This document shows, one piece after another, positions 1 to 12,049 of a stretch of DNA of 64,000 nt. The notes under the pieces are model-generated. The model searched no databases and was not told the DNA's origin. It saw nothing but the letters and a program-made list of their open reading frames with translations. The stretch lies in assembly GCF_033958435.1 (NCBI RefSeq), contig NC_134137.1, forward strand, positions 223,861,501 through 223,925,500, in the 5' to 3' direction. This DNA is from Carettochelys insculpta. Its lineage: Eukaryota; Chordata; Testudines; Carettochelyidae. The position numbers and the translations under genes were made by a program. The first letter of the stretch is position 1. Every line of letters begins with the position of its first letter.

Positions 1-77
1 AGACCAGGCTATGTGGAAAGCTGGTACTGGAAAAGTTGGGAATTTTACAAGTCAGGAATGAAACCCATAGGCTAGAA

Positions 78-476
78 CAGTGCTCTGCAATAGGTGTGCC
101 ATGGCACACTGGTGTGCTCCAATGCAGTGCTTGGTGTGCCTCAGAGCCTCGCACCAGGAGTGCCATCTGCTGCTCTGCGTACATGCCCCACAGCTTGGTG
201 GGAGAAGCACATGGTGGCAGTGGTTGTGGCAGCTTTGGGGTGGCAGCAGGTATGGTGAGTTGCTGGTACTGAATTAGAGTGGGATTAAAAAGGGGCTTTT
301 GGGGGTGCCTGTCTCTGTGGGAGGGAGAGAGCATTGGGTTATACATACATACATACGTGTGTGTGTGTGTATATATATATACACACACACACACACACAT
401 ATATATATAGGGTGTGCTATGAAATTATAACGAGTGCTGAAGTGTGTCATGAGGTATTAAAAGTAGCTGAGCACTA
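78..476. mobile_element. Non-autonomous hAT-like DNA transposon
   Basis: The ends form a short terminal inverted repeat: CAGTGCTCTGC on the left, and the reverse complement of the right end reads TAGTGCTCAGC. The flanks are an 8-bp near-perfect target duplication, GGCTAGAA at 70-77 and GGTTAGAA at 477-484. An 8-bp duplication with CAG-type ends is the hAT signature. No transposase is present. A compound dinucleotide microsatellite occupies the centre (341-409). Confidence 0.7.
341..409. repeat. Compound microsatellite (ATAC, GT, TA, CA, TA tracts)
   Basis: Tracts of ATAC, GT, TA, CA and TA follow one another without interruption. The GT and CA tracts flank the first TA tract, so the centre is almost fully self-complementary and could extrude as a hairpin. 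It lies inside the hAT-like element at 78-476. Confidence 0.9.
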
Positions 477-484
477 GGTTAGAA

Positions 485-3400
485 GTAGGAGCTGGAGGGC
501 CTGATGTTTGCACAATTCTTCTGGACCTGGCTCTGCCATTTCAATGATGAATCAACATGAAAGATTCCCCTTCAATGAGCAACCTTAATTTGTTCCCTGT
601 TATGGACAGACACACTCATTTGATGTACAGGCTGGTTTGTGAGGTTAGTAACAAACTCTGTAAAATAACAATCATAAAAGGGGAACCTGCGGATGAACTG
701 TCTTTTGTGCAATATGCATGCATAGCCCCATTATACACTGACTAATTTATAAGTTTAGTGAGAAATGATCTGTAAAATAAAATAAAATAAATAAATAAAG
801 AGGACCCTGCAAATGAATTCGCTTTTGCGCAACCTGTGCATACAGTCCCATTAGCAGCAACACAGCGGGCAATCGATTAGGGAGGGAAAAATAGCTTTTT
901 TTATGGTAATGGATTTTGAGACTCCTGGTGATAATTTATTTACTAGGAATTTTTTGCAGAGCTGGCTCGTGTGTTGACAAAAACCCTTGAAACAGGTTCA
1001 TTTAAAAAGGGGTTGAAAAAATAGTGTTATTGCTTATTTTTGAGAAATATTGTTATTAAATCATTTGAAACATATTGATAAAATGTGCTCAAGAGCCACA
1101 CTGCTGTAATTTATAATACAAATTACACTGCTATTGACAAATGGCAATTTAATCCAGCAATTAACTTTAACAATATGAATTCCTCTGTTGCCTCTTATTT
1201 TTTTAAACCATAATATACAGCACATGAGCCAGGTTATGTGCCAGCCTCACCAGATGCTGTGCTACTCCTGGCCTCAAACTTCTTTTCTGCCTCATCTCTC
1301 CAGAGGGGATAACCAAGTAGGATTAATTTAGCCAATTACTGTGTTTCCTTGAAGGAAGAATCAGACCCTGGTATGTAATCCTGGGGCTATTTTGAATGTA
1401 TACCCGGACTGAAGTTAAGTGCCCCCCCCACATATGTGTGTGTAATATATAATCCACCTATTGCCTCCCGTAAACATGTTGCCTCCTCCAAGTGCCCTCA
1501 CAGGGCTTTAGGGCGGTTCGTCAAATTCCCCCACATCCGAGTTTCCCTCAGTTCCACCCATGAGGTCAGTATGGCCTTCAGACTCTATAAATTGCTCTCT
1601 TTGTTGGGTTCATTTGCTACCAAAAATTTTGCTTCAGTAAACCAGAAGCCAAGGCCCCAGCATTCGTCCAACAGTGCAGCCTCATGTATGGCTCCAGTGT
1701 CTCTCACCATGCCCAGCTCACTCCCTGGTACTGGTCAGGTGTCTCTCACCACACCGCTTCCCAGCTACGGCACGGGTGTCTCTCACCAATCCTCACCTTA
1801 GCTCCCCTAACTGGGATGCTTATCCACTCTGTTTCCTTCACAGGAAAGGCTCCAGTTCTTGCCTGGAGACATCAGCAGGCTTGTCCCTCCATCATGCCCT
1901 AGCCTTCAGCCTCTCTAGCTCAGAAAGCCCACAGGCATCTTCCTCTGCACCTCACAGCCATAGCTCTCTGGCCTGGGGAAGAGTGGAGATACCCCTTGCC
2001 TCAGTTGTCTGCCTTCAACAGTTAGATGTGGCTGTGCTGCTCAACTAGGGTTCTCACTTCTCCCTCCTTCAGAGGCATCTTAGCCCAGCTCTGCTCTTCC
2101 TTTGAGCTCTCTCTAGTCTCAGCATTTTCAGCTCTTGCTTTTACTCTGGGTTTGAAATCTCTCCCTGTCAGCACTCTCAGGACTCTGGGTTCTGAATCAT
2201 CCTCTCCTGACCTATAACTCTCGTTGCAGCACCCCTACCCCCATTACACCAAACTAGGATGGACTTAGAATTTGAAGAGAAGTGCTGAGCTCAATTTCAT
2301 TTAAAGATCCAGTGACTCTGTTAAACCCCTGTGAGCCTAAGCATCCCTACTTACACCCAGTGTACACTCATTTAATGCAGTGATGTTTATACAAAATATG
2401 CCTTGGAAGCTATAATTTGAAAATCAACACTCTGCTTGTTAATATTATTGTAAAATATATGTTTAAACATTATATGTGAATTATCTATAGATTCTATGTG
2501 ACTAGAATTTCCTCGAGACAAAGGCAGCCCACACTAGGTAAAGGTTGTAAACAGATTGTTGTTGATGAAGGAATGCAGATTTACCTCAATTTTGCCTATT
2601 ATCCATAAACACAGATATCAAGCTAAACAAGGGTGGATTCTCTTGTGCCTCAATAAAACCAGTTGTTTGGGAATATAAGGGACAAACACAAACCCCACTT
2701 TGATCTTTCACTTGAGAAAACAAGGGAAACCAGCACCTCATACTTATGTGGAAGGTTGTGATTTACAGATAAGCAGCTATGCTAGGCTAAGAATCTTAGG
2801 TGTATGTTGCTAGATCAGATTTAAATGCATGCTTTCTCTTTTATTTGCTGGTAACCAGCTCTCCTTTTTTAAACTAGGCAACACTTAACCTACATTCTGT
2901 TTTTAAGAAATTTGTTTTATTTTTAGTCTAGGCCAACTCAGTGCTGTGTTTGGATTAAAGCACTTTTAATGCCAATTAACACAGGAAGCTGCTTTGTATT
3001 GTCTCTTCAAAGGAGCAAGCAAAGCCTATTATTTCTCTGAGCATTCCAGGAGAGGGCTGGATGCTTCAGGGCAAACTATTCTGGAGAACTTAGGAACTGG
3101 AAATGAGTTGGGGTCATCTTGCCAGGTGTAACCAAAACTGGTGGAAGCCAGGGTTGGGTTGTTGGGCAGTAGGCAGGGTGTTGGGGTTCTGTTGCAGAGC
3201 CAGGGCTGCACAGCACACAGACATGCAGGATACTGCATGTCTGTCTTCTGGCTGTTGGTGTCTATGCTGTGTGTCACAGCACAGAGCACTTAAGGCACGT
3301 AGGGTTACAAGGTAAATGGTGACACAACCCCTTAGCAGTTCAGACTGCACTCCAAAGCAAGACAACTCCTTCAACAAGATCTCTGTGGGAAAGTCTCACC

Positions 3401-4440
3401 TGGAATTAACCTATCTAGGCTGCATATCCACAAGAATACACACCTCAGTCAATGTTATAACTAGTCACTCTGTATTATGTTTCAAAAGGAAGCCAAACCC
3501 AGGATAGATATACCACGAAATTAGCTCAGTCTACTTTCAGTGCAATAACAGAGCCGAACAGCAGTCTGTAATGGATATTGATAAATCAAATCATTCCAAA
3601 TTTTAAACTGATGTCTATCACAGATATCTGTGATGGCTGCAGAAGTAGTGCTAAATGCAGTAATATGGTGATCCTTGGTCACTTAATTCTAGACATAAAT
3701 TCAATATTTGCCAGCATGTACCAGCAGAAGACACAAAGTACACGTATATAAATAATTAACTTGAGGGAGGGGGAATATCCAAGATATTTTTAGTGAGGTT
3801 ATCAGTCTTGCTTCTTTATAAAGTTCCTTCAAAATCCCTCTCTATTTTGTTTCCATCCCTTGTGACTGAACTGCAGTCTGGGACCATGAGGATTTCTCTA
3901 TCTGTAGCACAATGGATCTCTTCTTGTTGTTCTCAGCATTGTCAAAAGAAGGACAGTGGCAGGAGGATTAATGTAAATATTACATCTCCCCTTGTGTTAC
4001 CATTTATTTTAGTTTAGAACAGGAACATATGGAACTGTTGCCAATGTTTTAACGAGGGTCAAAATAGCTTCATTGTTTATCCAAATCTCTTAGTCTGCTG
4101 AATTGTGCTGGAATTTCTGCAAGAATGGTTTTGTAATATTTTGATAACTCCTTTTGTGGCTGAAGACAAGAGAGGCAGAGAAATATCAAAAAGTAAAAAA
4201 AAAGACATGAGGAAGCAAATAATTTTAATTCTCTAAGAAGTTAATTATAGATAGTAGTTGAAGGTTGAAATCAATTGTTTTCCACCATTTAAAAAGTTCA
4301 CCTATTCTGGCACAATAATATCATGGAATCACAGACCACAAAAATCTTCAAATAAAATATTGTTTTGCCAGTTCGAAATAGGGTATTTGGGGAAAATTGC
4401 TATTGATGATCTATCTTGTGTTTACAGCGGAAGGCTGGAA
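485..4440. other. AT-rich intergenic sequence, no recognisable gene
   Basis: No exon, RNA gene or clear transposon is recognised here. An A-rich AAATA/AAT tract lies at about 774-800. A 121-codon open frame begins at 1436 on the plus strand but resembles no known protein and overlaps shorter frames. The phrase GTGTCTCTCACCA occurs three times at 1697, 1739 and 1776. TATAAAT near 1585 followed by AGTAAA about 50 bp later could be a faint LTR-like remnant, but this is weak. Confidence 0.4.
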
Positions 4441-4448
4441 GACAGAAA

Positions 4449-4560
4449 ATCAAGGTCCTAGTACTAGCTCTCTCACTGATTTGCTGTGTGACCTTGGGCA
4501 AGTCACAAACCCTCTGTACCATGAGCTGTAAAACGGAAATTGGCAAGAGAAATTCATTAA
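4449..4560 (+). repeat. MIR-type SINE core
   Basis: The stretch contains the MIR core phrase TTGCTGTGTGACCTTGGGCA, followed by a degraded CTGTAAAAC segment matching the MIR 3' half. MIR is an ancient tRNA-derived SINE shared by amniotes. The copy is partial: only the central core is readable. Confidence 0.75.
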
Positions 4561-6555
4561 TGTTTGTACAGCAGTTTATGCTCCTTGGGCAGGAGGTGCA
4601 ATAGACAAGCAAAATGAGGGTTTTATAAGGCTTTGCCCATGCAACAAAACAGACAGGCAGAAAAAAAGCTGCATAATTATATCACCATAATTCTGTCAGT
4701 CAACTTCCCTGTTTAGGTCAGCCATTAGTCTTCAGCTATGGAAACTACTGTTGACTCTTTAATAAACACTGGCTATGATGTGTATTTCATGGGGGTTCCC
4801 TCTGGTTTTCTAAAGCAGGCACAGAATGACTGGATGTAGCACAAAGAGGCAAGAGAAGGGGATTACTTTACATCCATCTTGGATGCAACTCCTTGGAGCT
4901 GCTGGACCACTTGTATCCCTAATGATTCTCCCAATGAGTTTCATGGACAAGGGTAGTCAAGAGGCATGTAACAGAATAAATAAATTTGGACCACCAGCTG
5001 CTTTTGAACGGATCCAAATTCTTATTTACTTTATACCATTATTGGTTTTTATTACTATTATTTTCTCTGGAGTCAGGACATTTACTACGCCTTGACCAAG
5101 AGAAAAAAGAAAAAAAAACCACAACAAAACTGACCACCACTTGCTGATGACCCTGGCTCAGAGAGATGGGTGTCACTGACTGAACTCTTATATCTTCCTG
5201 AAGCATCTACGTTTTCCTTGAGGTTTCCTCTCTCCACACTGACCAGCCCCAGCTTGCTTGTTTTGAACATGTTGATGAAAAGACAGCCTGAGGTGGCATG
5301 TCTGCAACTGTAATGCAATCAGAAGATAATGACTTTAGAAAAGGAGGGGAGGGAGAATAATCAGCAGAGGCAGATGAACTCCCAAGATAAAAAGATTCTG
5401 TTTTCATGCAGATGTCCCTAATAATAAAGAAAGAGAGAAGAGCAAGACAGCAAATGCATTAAATAGAAGAAGCGCTGTTGTTAAATGGAATTATTTCAGT
5501 GTTTTCCATGGAGTGTTAGAAGCTCTTTAAAGCAAGAAGATACAGAAATTCCCCAGACACATCTGAGCTCTGTCCAGGCCACAATGCCCGTGAAAATAGT
5601 CATATATATGTGTGTATGTGTCCATATCTGTTCTGCAATTTAGAGTGAGCCTTAGTGGGAAATGAGCAAGATATATAAAATATGCAGAAAACATTCCTCT
5701 CTCCCTCCAGGCTCAGATTGAGCTTAGAGTCTTATGAAAATATTATGCAAATACAACAGTGTTTTCTTTGGGTGAGACATTTAACTGGAGCTTCCAACAC
5801 CTTGAGAGCCTGGAGACAGAGAAAGGAGGGTAATGATAAATGTAATTTATTTACAATGGGCATAAAAGGAAGATGTATTTAGCTGGTGTGAAAGGTGAAC
5901 TCCTCTTTTTCCACCTTTTTGCTTCACCCTAGATCTCAGCCTTCACCCATGATATCTGTCTGCCTCCTGACTTGAGGTGAGGACTTTTCAGGGACCACTT
6001 AATTCTCAGGTTACTCACCCCCTGCACTTACTCAGATTCTGTATACTCGTGTACATAACACCCACAGGTAAGAAGTTTTAACTAAGTTCAGACCAGTAAA
6101 GCATCCTGTCAGACTGGCAAACCTGTCCTGGGTTTTCATATGTTCAGAGAATTCACTCTGGATCCAGCCCCAGAATAATCTGCAGCAGATTCCTCAGCAC
6201 ATTAAAGCAGACACTAGAATGACCCATACAACTGTGTGATTGCCTTGCCAATTCCCACAAGATTAACAGCATGCATCTGGGTCAGGTCTCAGCTCATAGT
6301 ACCACACAGGTACAGCAGGATGGGACACTGGCTCATCAGGACTGGATCTAAGCCCCAGTGTGGTGCTAGGGAGTGTCTGCTCTAGGAGACGTGGGGGCCA
6401 TACATCTCGTACCCATCAGCATAGCTGGCCACTGTTCTCCTTTGAATAAGGTTTAAAACAGAGGACTTGACTTCCTGTGCTCATTACATATCCATGGCCC
6501 CTCTTTTTTCTAAACGGGGGCTGTTAGCACCAGCATCCTGGCCAAATTCCAGTAA
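4561..6555. other. Intergenic sequence, nothing recognised
   Basis: The open frames here (for example 89 codons from 4826 and 77 codons antisense at 5085-5318) have no recognisable domains or splice context. I see no RNA gene or complete mobile element. Confidence 0.4.
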
Positions 6556-6559
6556 GGAT

Positions 6560-6650
6560 CATTAGAGTCAGAGTTTAAAGCCAGAATGAGATCATCTAGC
6601 CTGATCTGCTGTACACCACAGGCCACTAACATCATTCAGCCATCGCCACA
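6560..6650 (-). repeat. Short CR1 LINE 3'-end fragment
   Basis: The string GAGATCATCTAGCCTGATCT followed by a CACAGGCCACTAAC-like segment matches the reverse-complement 3' region of a reptilian CR1 subfamily. Longer relatives of the same type occur at 10510-10985 and 41790-42130. Only about 90 bp are recognisable. Confidence 0.45.
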
Positions 6651-9214
6651 CCAAACCCATCAACAGAAATTGGACCAACACCTTACAGCCCTCAGCAGTG
6701 GGGCTGACACTCTCGCTGGGCTCCTGGGCAAGGTGGGGTGTGTGGGGCTCTATGCTCCTGGCACGGGTGGGGACTGAAATGGAAGGGGTGGAGCTGGGGG
6801 CAGCCAGCCTGCAGCATCACCTGAACGATGGCACCCACCTCTTCATCCCTCAGTGCCACCTGGAATGTGCCACACAGTGGTGCTTTAAAGGGTCTGGGAC
6901 TCTGGCCACTGCTGCTGCAGTAGTGATGAGGGACAGAGGCCCCAGGCCCTTTTAAATTGCCAGGCCCTGGGGCAGTTGCCTTCTTTACTTCTGCCCCGCC
7001 CTCCCCCTAACCCCTGCTGGTGTGGCTGCCCCTCAGCAATCTAAACTATCTCATGCCAAAGGCACAGAATGGGCAGGGTTGAGGTGAATCAATCGCTCAG
7101 GTCCCTGGACTGGTCAAGTGCAATTTACCTAGATGACCCTAAGCATCCCCAGGTGTCCTTGGCAGGTTAATGGGTAGCCCTCAACTTCAGTTCCTATAGG
7201 AACCTGCTGCGCCCTTTAGTATGCTCCTAAAACCAGCTGCCATGCTCCATGCAATAGCAGCGATTTCCTAAAATTAGGCTTATGGAGTACTGTTCGAGAG
7301 GCACTGGGTGAGAGGCACAATGCAGTAAATGTAAGTTATACTTTATTATTATTACCCCAGAAGACTTAGTACCCTCTTTAAAAAAATCTAATCCTTTTTA
7401 ATTTGTTCTAAGTAAAACCATTACTTACAAGGGTGACAAATGTATTACTAATTACGTAATTACTTTACTATGTAGCACTAGTAAAAATGACAAAAGTCAA
7501 AATTAGAGCTAATAAAAAATTACTTAATTTAATAAATCAGTTTCTCTCCAATAATTATTTACTTAAAACTAGAATTTGCTGAAAAAAAGCTCACATTATT
7601 TTTATTAATGGCACAGAAAGTAATTGTGTAATTAGAAAACAACTTACAAGGTGACACATTTTACTCAATAATGATGTGTGTATATGTCTAGCGCTTACCA
7701 GACAGAAAGAGCCTAAATCCTGCTACAAAATAAATACCAGCGCATAAGAATAAATTCAGCCCAACACTTAAGGCAGCCACTTCTGGGGTGAGAAGAGAGC
7801 TCTTCAATACAACACAGCAGTACAATACAGTAGTTTATAACAGAAAATCATAGATTTATACAAATATATGACTGGAAGAGACCTTGAGTTCTCTGCACTG
7901 AGAAAAATATAAGTATATAGGCAGTCTCTGATAGGTGTTTGTCAATATAGTTTCCTACTGAAACTGCAAAGTAAGGTAGGAAGACATGATGTAGGTACGA
8001 AGGCATCACTCACTACAAGATATGCCTTGGATCAGGCTGGCCAGGTGTCTAGCTTTCAACCAGATATTCCAGTCAAAATGGGGACTTGACAATACCTGAT
8101 CAAGCTCTACTGACTGGATCACCACAGTCCTGATGCTGCAGGCAGGGGATGTGGGACGATGCTGGGTCACTTATGCCTCCTATCTGTGTCAGGTGGCTGC
8201 AGCTCCTAGTCCTGGCTCTGGAGGCAAATCTCACTTGACTCAGGTTGCAGGTGTGGAGAAGAAAAGCAGTGAGCAATGAGGTGACAGAGGTCAGAAGCAG
8301 GAGAAGATAAGTGAAGTGGACAGAGTGGGCTCTCAGGGGACTGAAGGGACAGGGATTTGTAAAGGGAAGATATGGGCTGGGGCAGGGCTTTGTGGCAAAA
8401 AAGAGGGGCAGGGGTTCCATGGAAACTTTCAAAGGAGGCTCTGGCTCTGCTGCTTGGGTGTTCTGCACTGAGGACCCACCTTTGTGACTTGCATATGTCT
8501 GAAGGGGAGAACTGTGAAATATTTCTTTGGAATCTACTAAAGAGAATTTTCAATGGCACCATGTAAGATACAAATGTAGACAATAGCCAAGCTTTCTGTT
8601 TGAAGGTCAACTTCCACAAAACATCCACAAGAAGATGGAGAATGGGAACAAACAGTACGAATTACAAAGAATGGCTTGTGTTAGTAACCTTGAAATCATA
8701 AGATATCAGGGCAAAGCAACATTTACTGGGCTAAATCGCTCCTTATTTTCTGCATTAAACAAAGAACAGATTAAACACATTGTGCTGGACAAATATTCTC
8801 ATGATGACAATTGCACTAATTTGGGCGTGAGGTTTATTTTCCTGTTCACTAATTGTCTGTAAATAGATCATGATTTTTCAAATTTATTCTGTATTTAAAA
8901 TTATTTGCCATATAATTTCTGTTGTTGGCCTGTTTGTGGGTGTGTAAAGGTTCCATTAAAAATTGAGCTGTTTGGGTGGGATACATGCATCTTACGGCAC
9001 ATTTCTTTTCTCTGATTGGAAGAGTAGCTTCTGGAATCAGGTTTCTGGGTGCACATACTATCAATTACTAATTCAAAATTTTGTTCTCTATAAATTTTGG
9101 CAACATTGACTTATAATTCACTCTGTGACCCTTTCTGGATATATGTTTGCTCAGTAGAATAATGAAAGAAAATTGATGTGTTGTGGGGGCAGACAAATGC
9201 ACATTAGGGAAATT
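6651..9214. other. Intergenic sequence with minor repeat scraps
   Basis: A moderately GC-rich patch at about 6700-7000 resembles dispersed reptile repeats I cannot name. A CR1-like scrap (ACTGGAAGAGACCTTGAG) lies near 7870. The 7380-7640 segment is AT-rich and dense in TAAT/ATTA cores. A 140-codon antisense frame at 8206-8628 has no recognisable domain and I do not call it a gene. Confidence 0.35.
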
Positions 9215-9222
9215 ACCTAAAG

Positions 9223-10092
9223 CAGCATTTCCCAAACTAATTTGGCCATTGACCACTTTTGGGCTTGGAATATACTGATGAAACACATAAATGCTGGTCG
9301 GGGACGGAGGCAAGCTTTCATACCAAAAAATTTGCTGCACATAATGCTCAAAAATTGATTTATAAGAGTTAATTTTAGATATCTTTTATTTTATAAAGAG
9401 CAAAAATCAACAAGAGAAAATCATCTGAATGAACAACTAATTTCCTTCTGAGCAACCCTGTAATTAAGTATTAAAACTAAAAATTAAGTATGAACCCAAA
9501 ACAAAACATCAATATAACCGCTGATAGAAGGATGGTTAGTGTCATTCTTTCATACAAAAATAGAAAAGACAATATTGTTCAAAAAAGGATTGCCCTTCCT
9601 TAGAGCTTAAAGATATTTTATGAAAAAGAAACAAAACAAATTAGGTATGGAAAATGTTTTTAAATGTTGCATTTTTATAAATTTGTTATTTATACAGGAC
9701 AATACTCAAAATAAAAATGTGACATTGGACAGGTTTTTTAAATGGGAAGAGTGTTTTTCCTTCTATTGATCATAAATCCACTTATTATTAGGAATGATGC
9801 GTGGTGGAGTTGGATCCTCGTGTCAGGTACAGATCATGCGATTTCTCCAGACATGACTCAGGCTTAAGCAATCTGAATCACCTCTGGTTGTTTTGGCATG
9901 AACAGCATAACAGCTATACTATTATGAATGCATTATAAATAATACACCTATAATCTAAATACTATTCAAATACCTTAGTATTTTAATATACTCCTTTTAT
10001 ATTTAATATTTTAGAAGGAAAAACATCACTAGCATAACAATTTTAAAGGAACACCTATTCACATCATGTGGAAGACAGTTTGGGAAACACTG
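9223..10092. mobile_element. hAT (Charlie-like) non-autonomous transposon, 870 bp
   Basis: The left end reads CAGCATTTCCCAAACT and the right end AGTTTGGGAAACACTG, giving an inverted repeat of about 16 bp with the CAG/CTG ends and TTCCCAAACT core typical of Charlie-type hAT elements. The flanks are an 8-bp duplication with one mismatch: ACCTAAAG at 9215-9222 and ACTTAAAG at 10093-10100. The AT-rich interior has no long open frame, so it is a deleted copy. Confidence 0.8.
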
Positions 10093-10509
10093 ACTTAAAG
10101 AAATGAGGAAATAATTTGACATCACTCATTCAGGTTGGATCAAGTATCCATAAACAATTTCTTTGGTTTCATCACAGATACCCATATAACAATATTCACC
10201 ACAGACCTTCTGCAGGAGTTGAACCTGGGACATTCAATACCGAAAGCACAGACTTCTGACACTTGATTTAACAGCATAAATGCTGGAGGCTTAAATCATC
10301 TCTGGGCAGGAGACACTTGAGAGGGACATCATAAATATTTCTCCTTACAATCAATCCTAGCTAGCACTAGATACACAAGAGTTCAATTACTGTATGAAAC
10401 ACCACTTTAAACTGACACCCACCTTGGGTCATCAATGCAGATCAAACACAGGATGATTGATTAAAAAAGTTAGGACTGACATGTTAACATAAGCTTTCTA
10501 ATACATTCA

Positions 10510-10985
10510 TATAGACTTTAAGGGAAGAAGGGACCTTCATTATCATTTAGTCTGGCTTCCTGCACATTGCAGGCCACAGAAACTCACCCAATCCCATAAT
10601 AGATCCATAATCTCTAGCTGACTTTATAAAGGATGCAAACCATAATTTAAAGACTTCCAGTGTAGAAAGAATCCATCATTTACTGTAGTTCAAAGTAGCA
10701 AAAGACCTCTGCCTCATCATTCAGAGGAAAGCAAAAAATCCCTCGGTTTCTCTGCCAATCTGATGCGAGGGGAACCTCCTTCCCAGACCCAAATATGGTG
10801 CTCAGATAGATCCTGAGCATGTGGCCAATGCTCACTAGACAGAGACCTGGGAAAGAAATCTCTAGTAACTCAAAACACTCCCTATCTAGAACTTCATCCC
10901 TAGTTGCTGCTGTCTTCAAAACAGTGAGGTTCTTTGCTCCCTCAAATCCCACCTCTATTCCAGAACTTCACTCCTCTAGTGGTTA
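10510..10985 (-). repeat. CR1 LINE 3' region
   Basis: Read on the plus strand it begins with the reverse-complement CR1 terminus (AAGGGAAGAAGGGACCTTCA) and continues through a CACATTGCAGGCCACAGAAA segment and a GAGCATGTGG segment characteristic of a reptilian CR1 subfamily. It is the same family as 41790-42130. A 90-codon antisense frame inside it carries no recognised domain. Confidence 0.6.
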
Positions 10986-12049
10986 GAATCTTTCATGTAA
11001 TTTCACACCTAAATTTACTGATGGGCAGTTTACACCCATTTGTTTTTTAATGTGTTTTGCTTAATTTCTGGAGCACTTAGGCTGCTCTCTCATCTGAAGT
11101 GTGTCTCCAATTACTTTTCCCAGAAGGCTGATCCATAATACCTCTTTCCGTTCGGGTCATCTTGTCACATAACAGTTTCACTTCTACCCCACATGCTCTT
11201 GCTGTCTTGGATACTGTGATTTGGGGGCTGAGATTTTTTGGGACTAGAGGGAAGAAATACCCTAATATTTTTCAATGTAGAAGCTGCTAAAATATTTCCC
11301 AAATACCATTTTTAAGTAACTGGGAACAAACTATTTTTGCAGCTGACAGAGTTTAAAAACAATGACTAAATAACTGTCAGGGCAGGTCTGATGAGTGTGG
11401 TCAAGCATTAGGCTTAGGAAATCAGCAAAGTCCATCAGTTTGTTTGTTTTCTTTAATAAAGCTCAGTGTGACATGGAGGCTGAAAAAATGCTATTCAATT
11501 GGCAAAAGGTTAAGCTGTGAGCTACTAAGAGTAAGAGAGTTTTTGAGTTTGGCTGCACAGAACATTTTGTCAAAGAACATTGTTTCCCCAAAGTCAAAGC
11601 ATTTCACATAAGCATACTGATTTCTTTCTGAGGTTGACTCTTTGGATGATTTCAAAGAGCAAGAAAGACCCAGATCAAAAACTTGATCTTTTTGACCCAA
11701 AACTGGATGTTTTGACAGTTTTTTTGGTCTCAGTTTTGGTATGGTTATATAGACCAGGTTCAGACTTGGATGTGGATTTCAGACTGTTCAAAAGTAGACG
11801 TTTTCAGAGTCAGGACATTGATCCTGGCCCATCTTTAGCTACATGTTCTCCTTTGATGCTCATTCTGAGCGCGACTGTCAAACAATTCATCTCTAAGCAG
11901 TTTCAGAGAGCCTGATGAGTGGAGTGCTTGCACAGCAGAAAACCTTGCATGCTAAATAAGGACTGACTGCATCTGATTTCTTCAAGGATGAAAAGTGTTT
12001 CGTTCCTTGATCAAATATAATATTTGGTAGGAGAGGGCACCAATAACAG
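10986..12049. other. Intergenic sequence, nothing recognised
   Basis: No element or gene is recognised. A 111-codon plus-strand frame at 11580-11915 lacks any known motif. Confidence 0.35.

Noticed and set aside
8206..8628. 140-codon antisense frame as a gene
   Set aside because: No domain, no splice context, and it overlaps another unrelated frame on the same strand.
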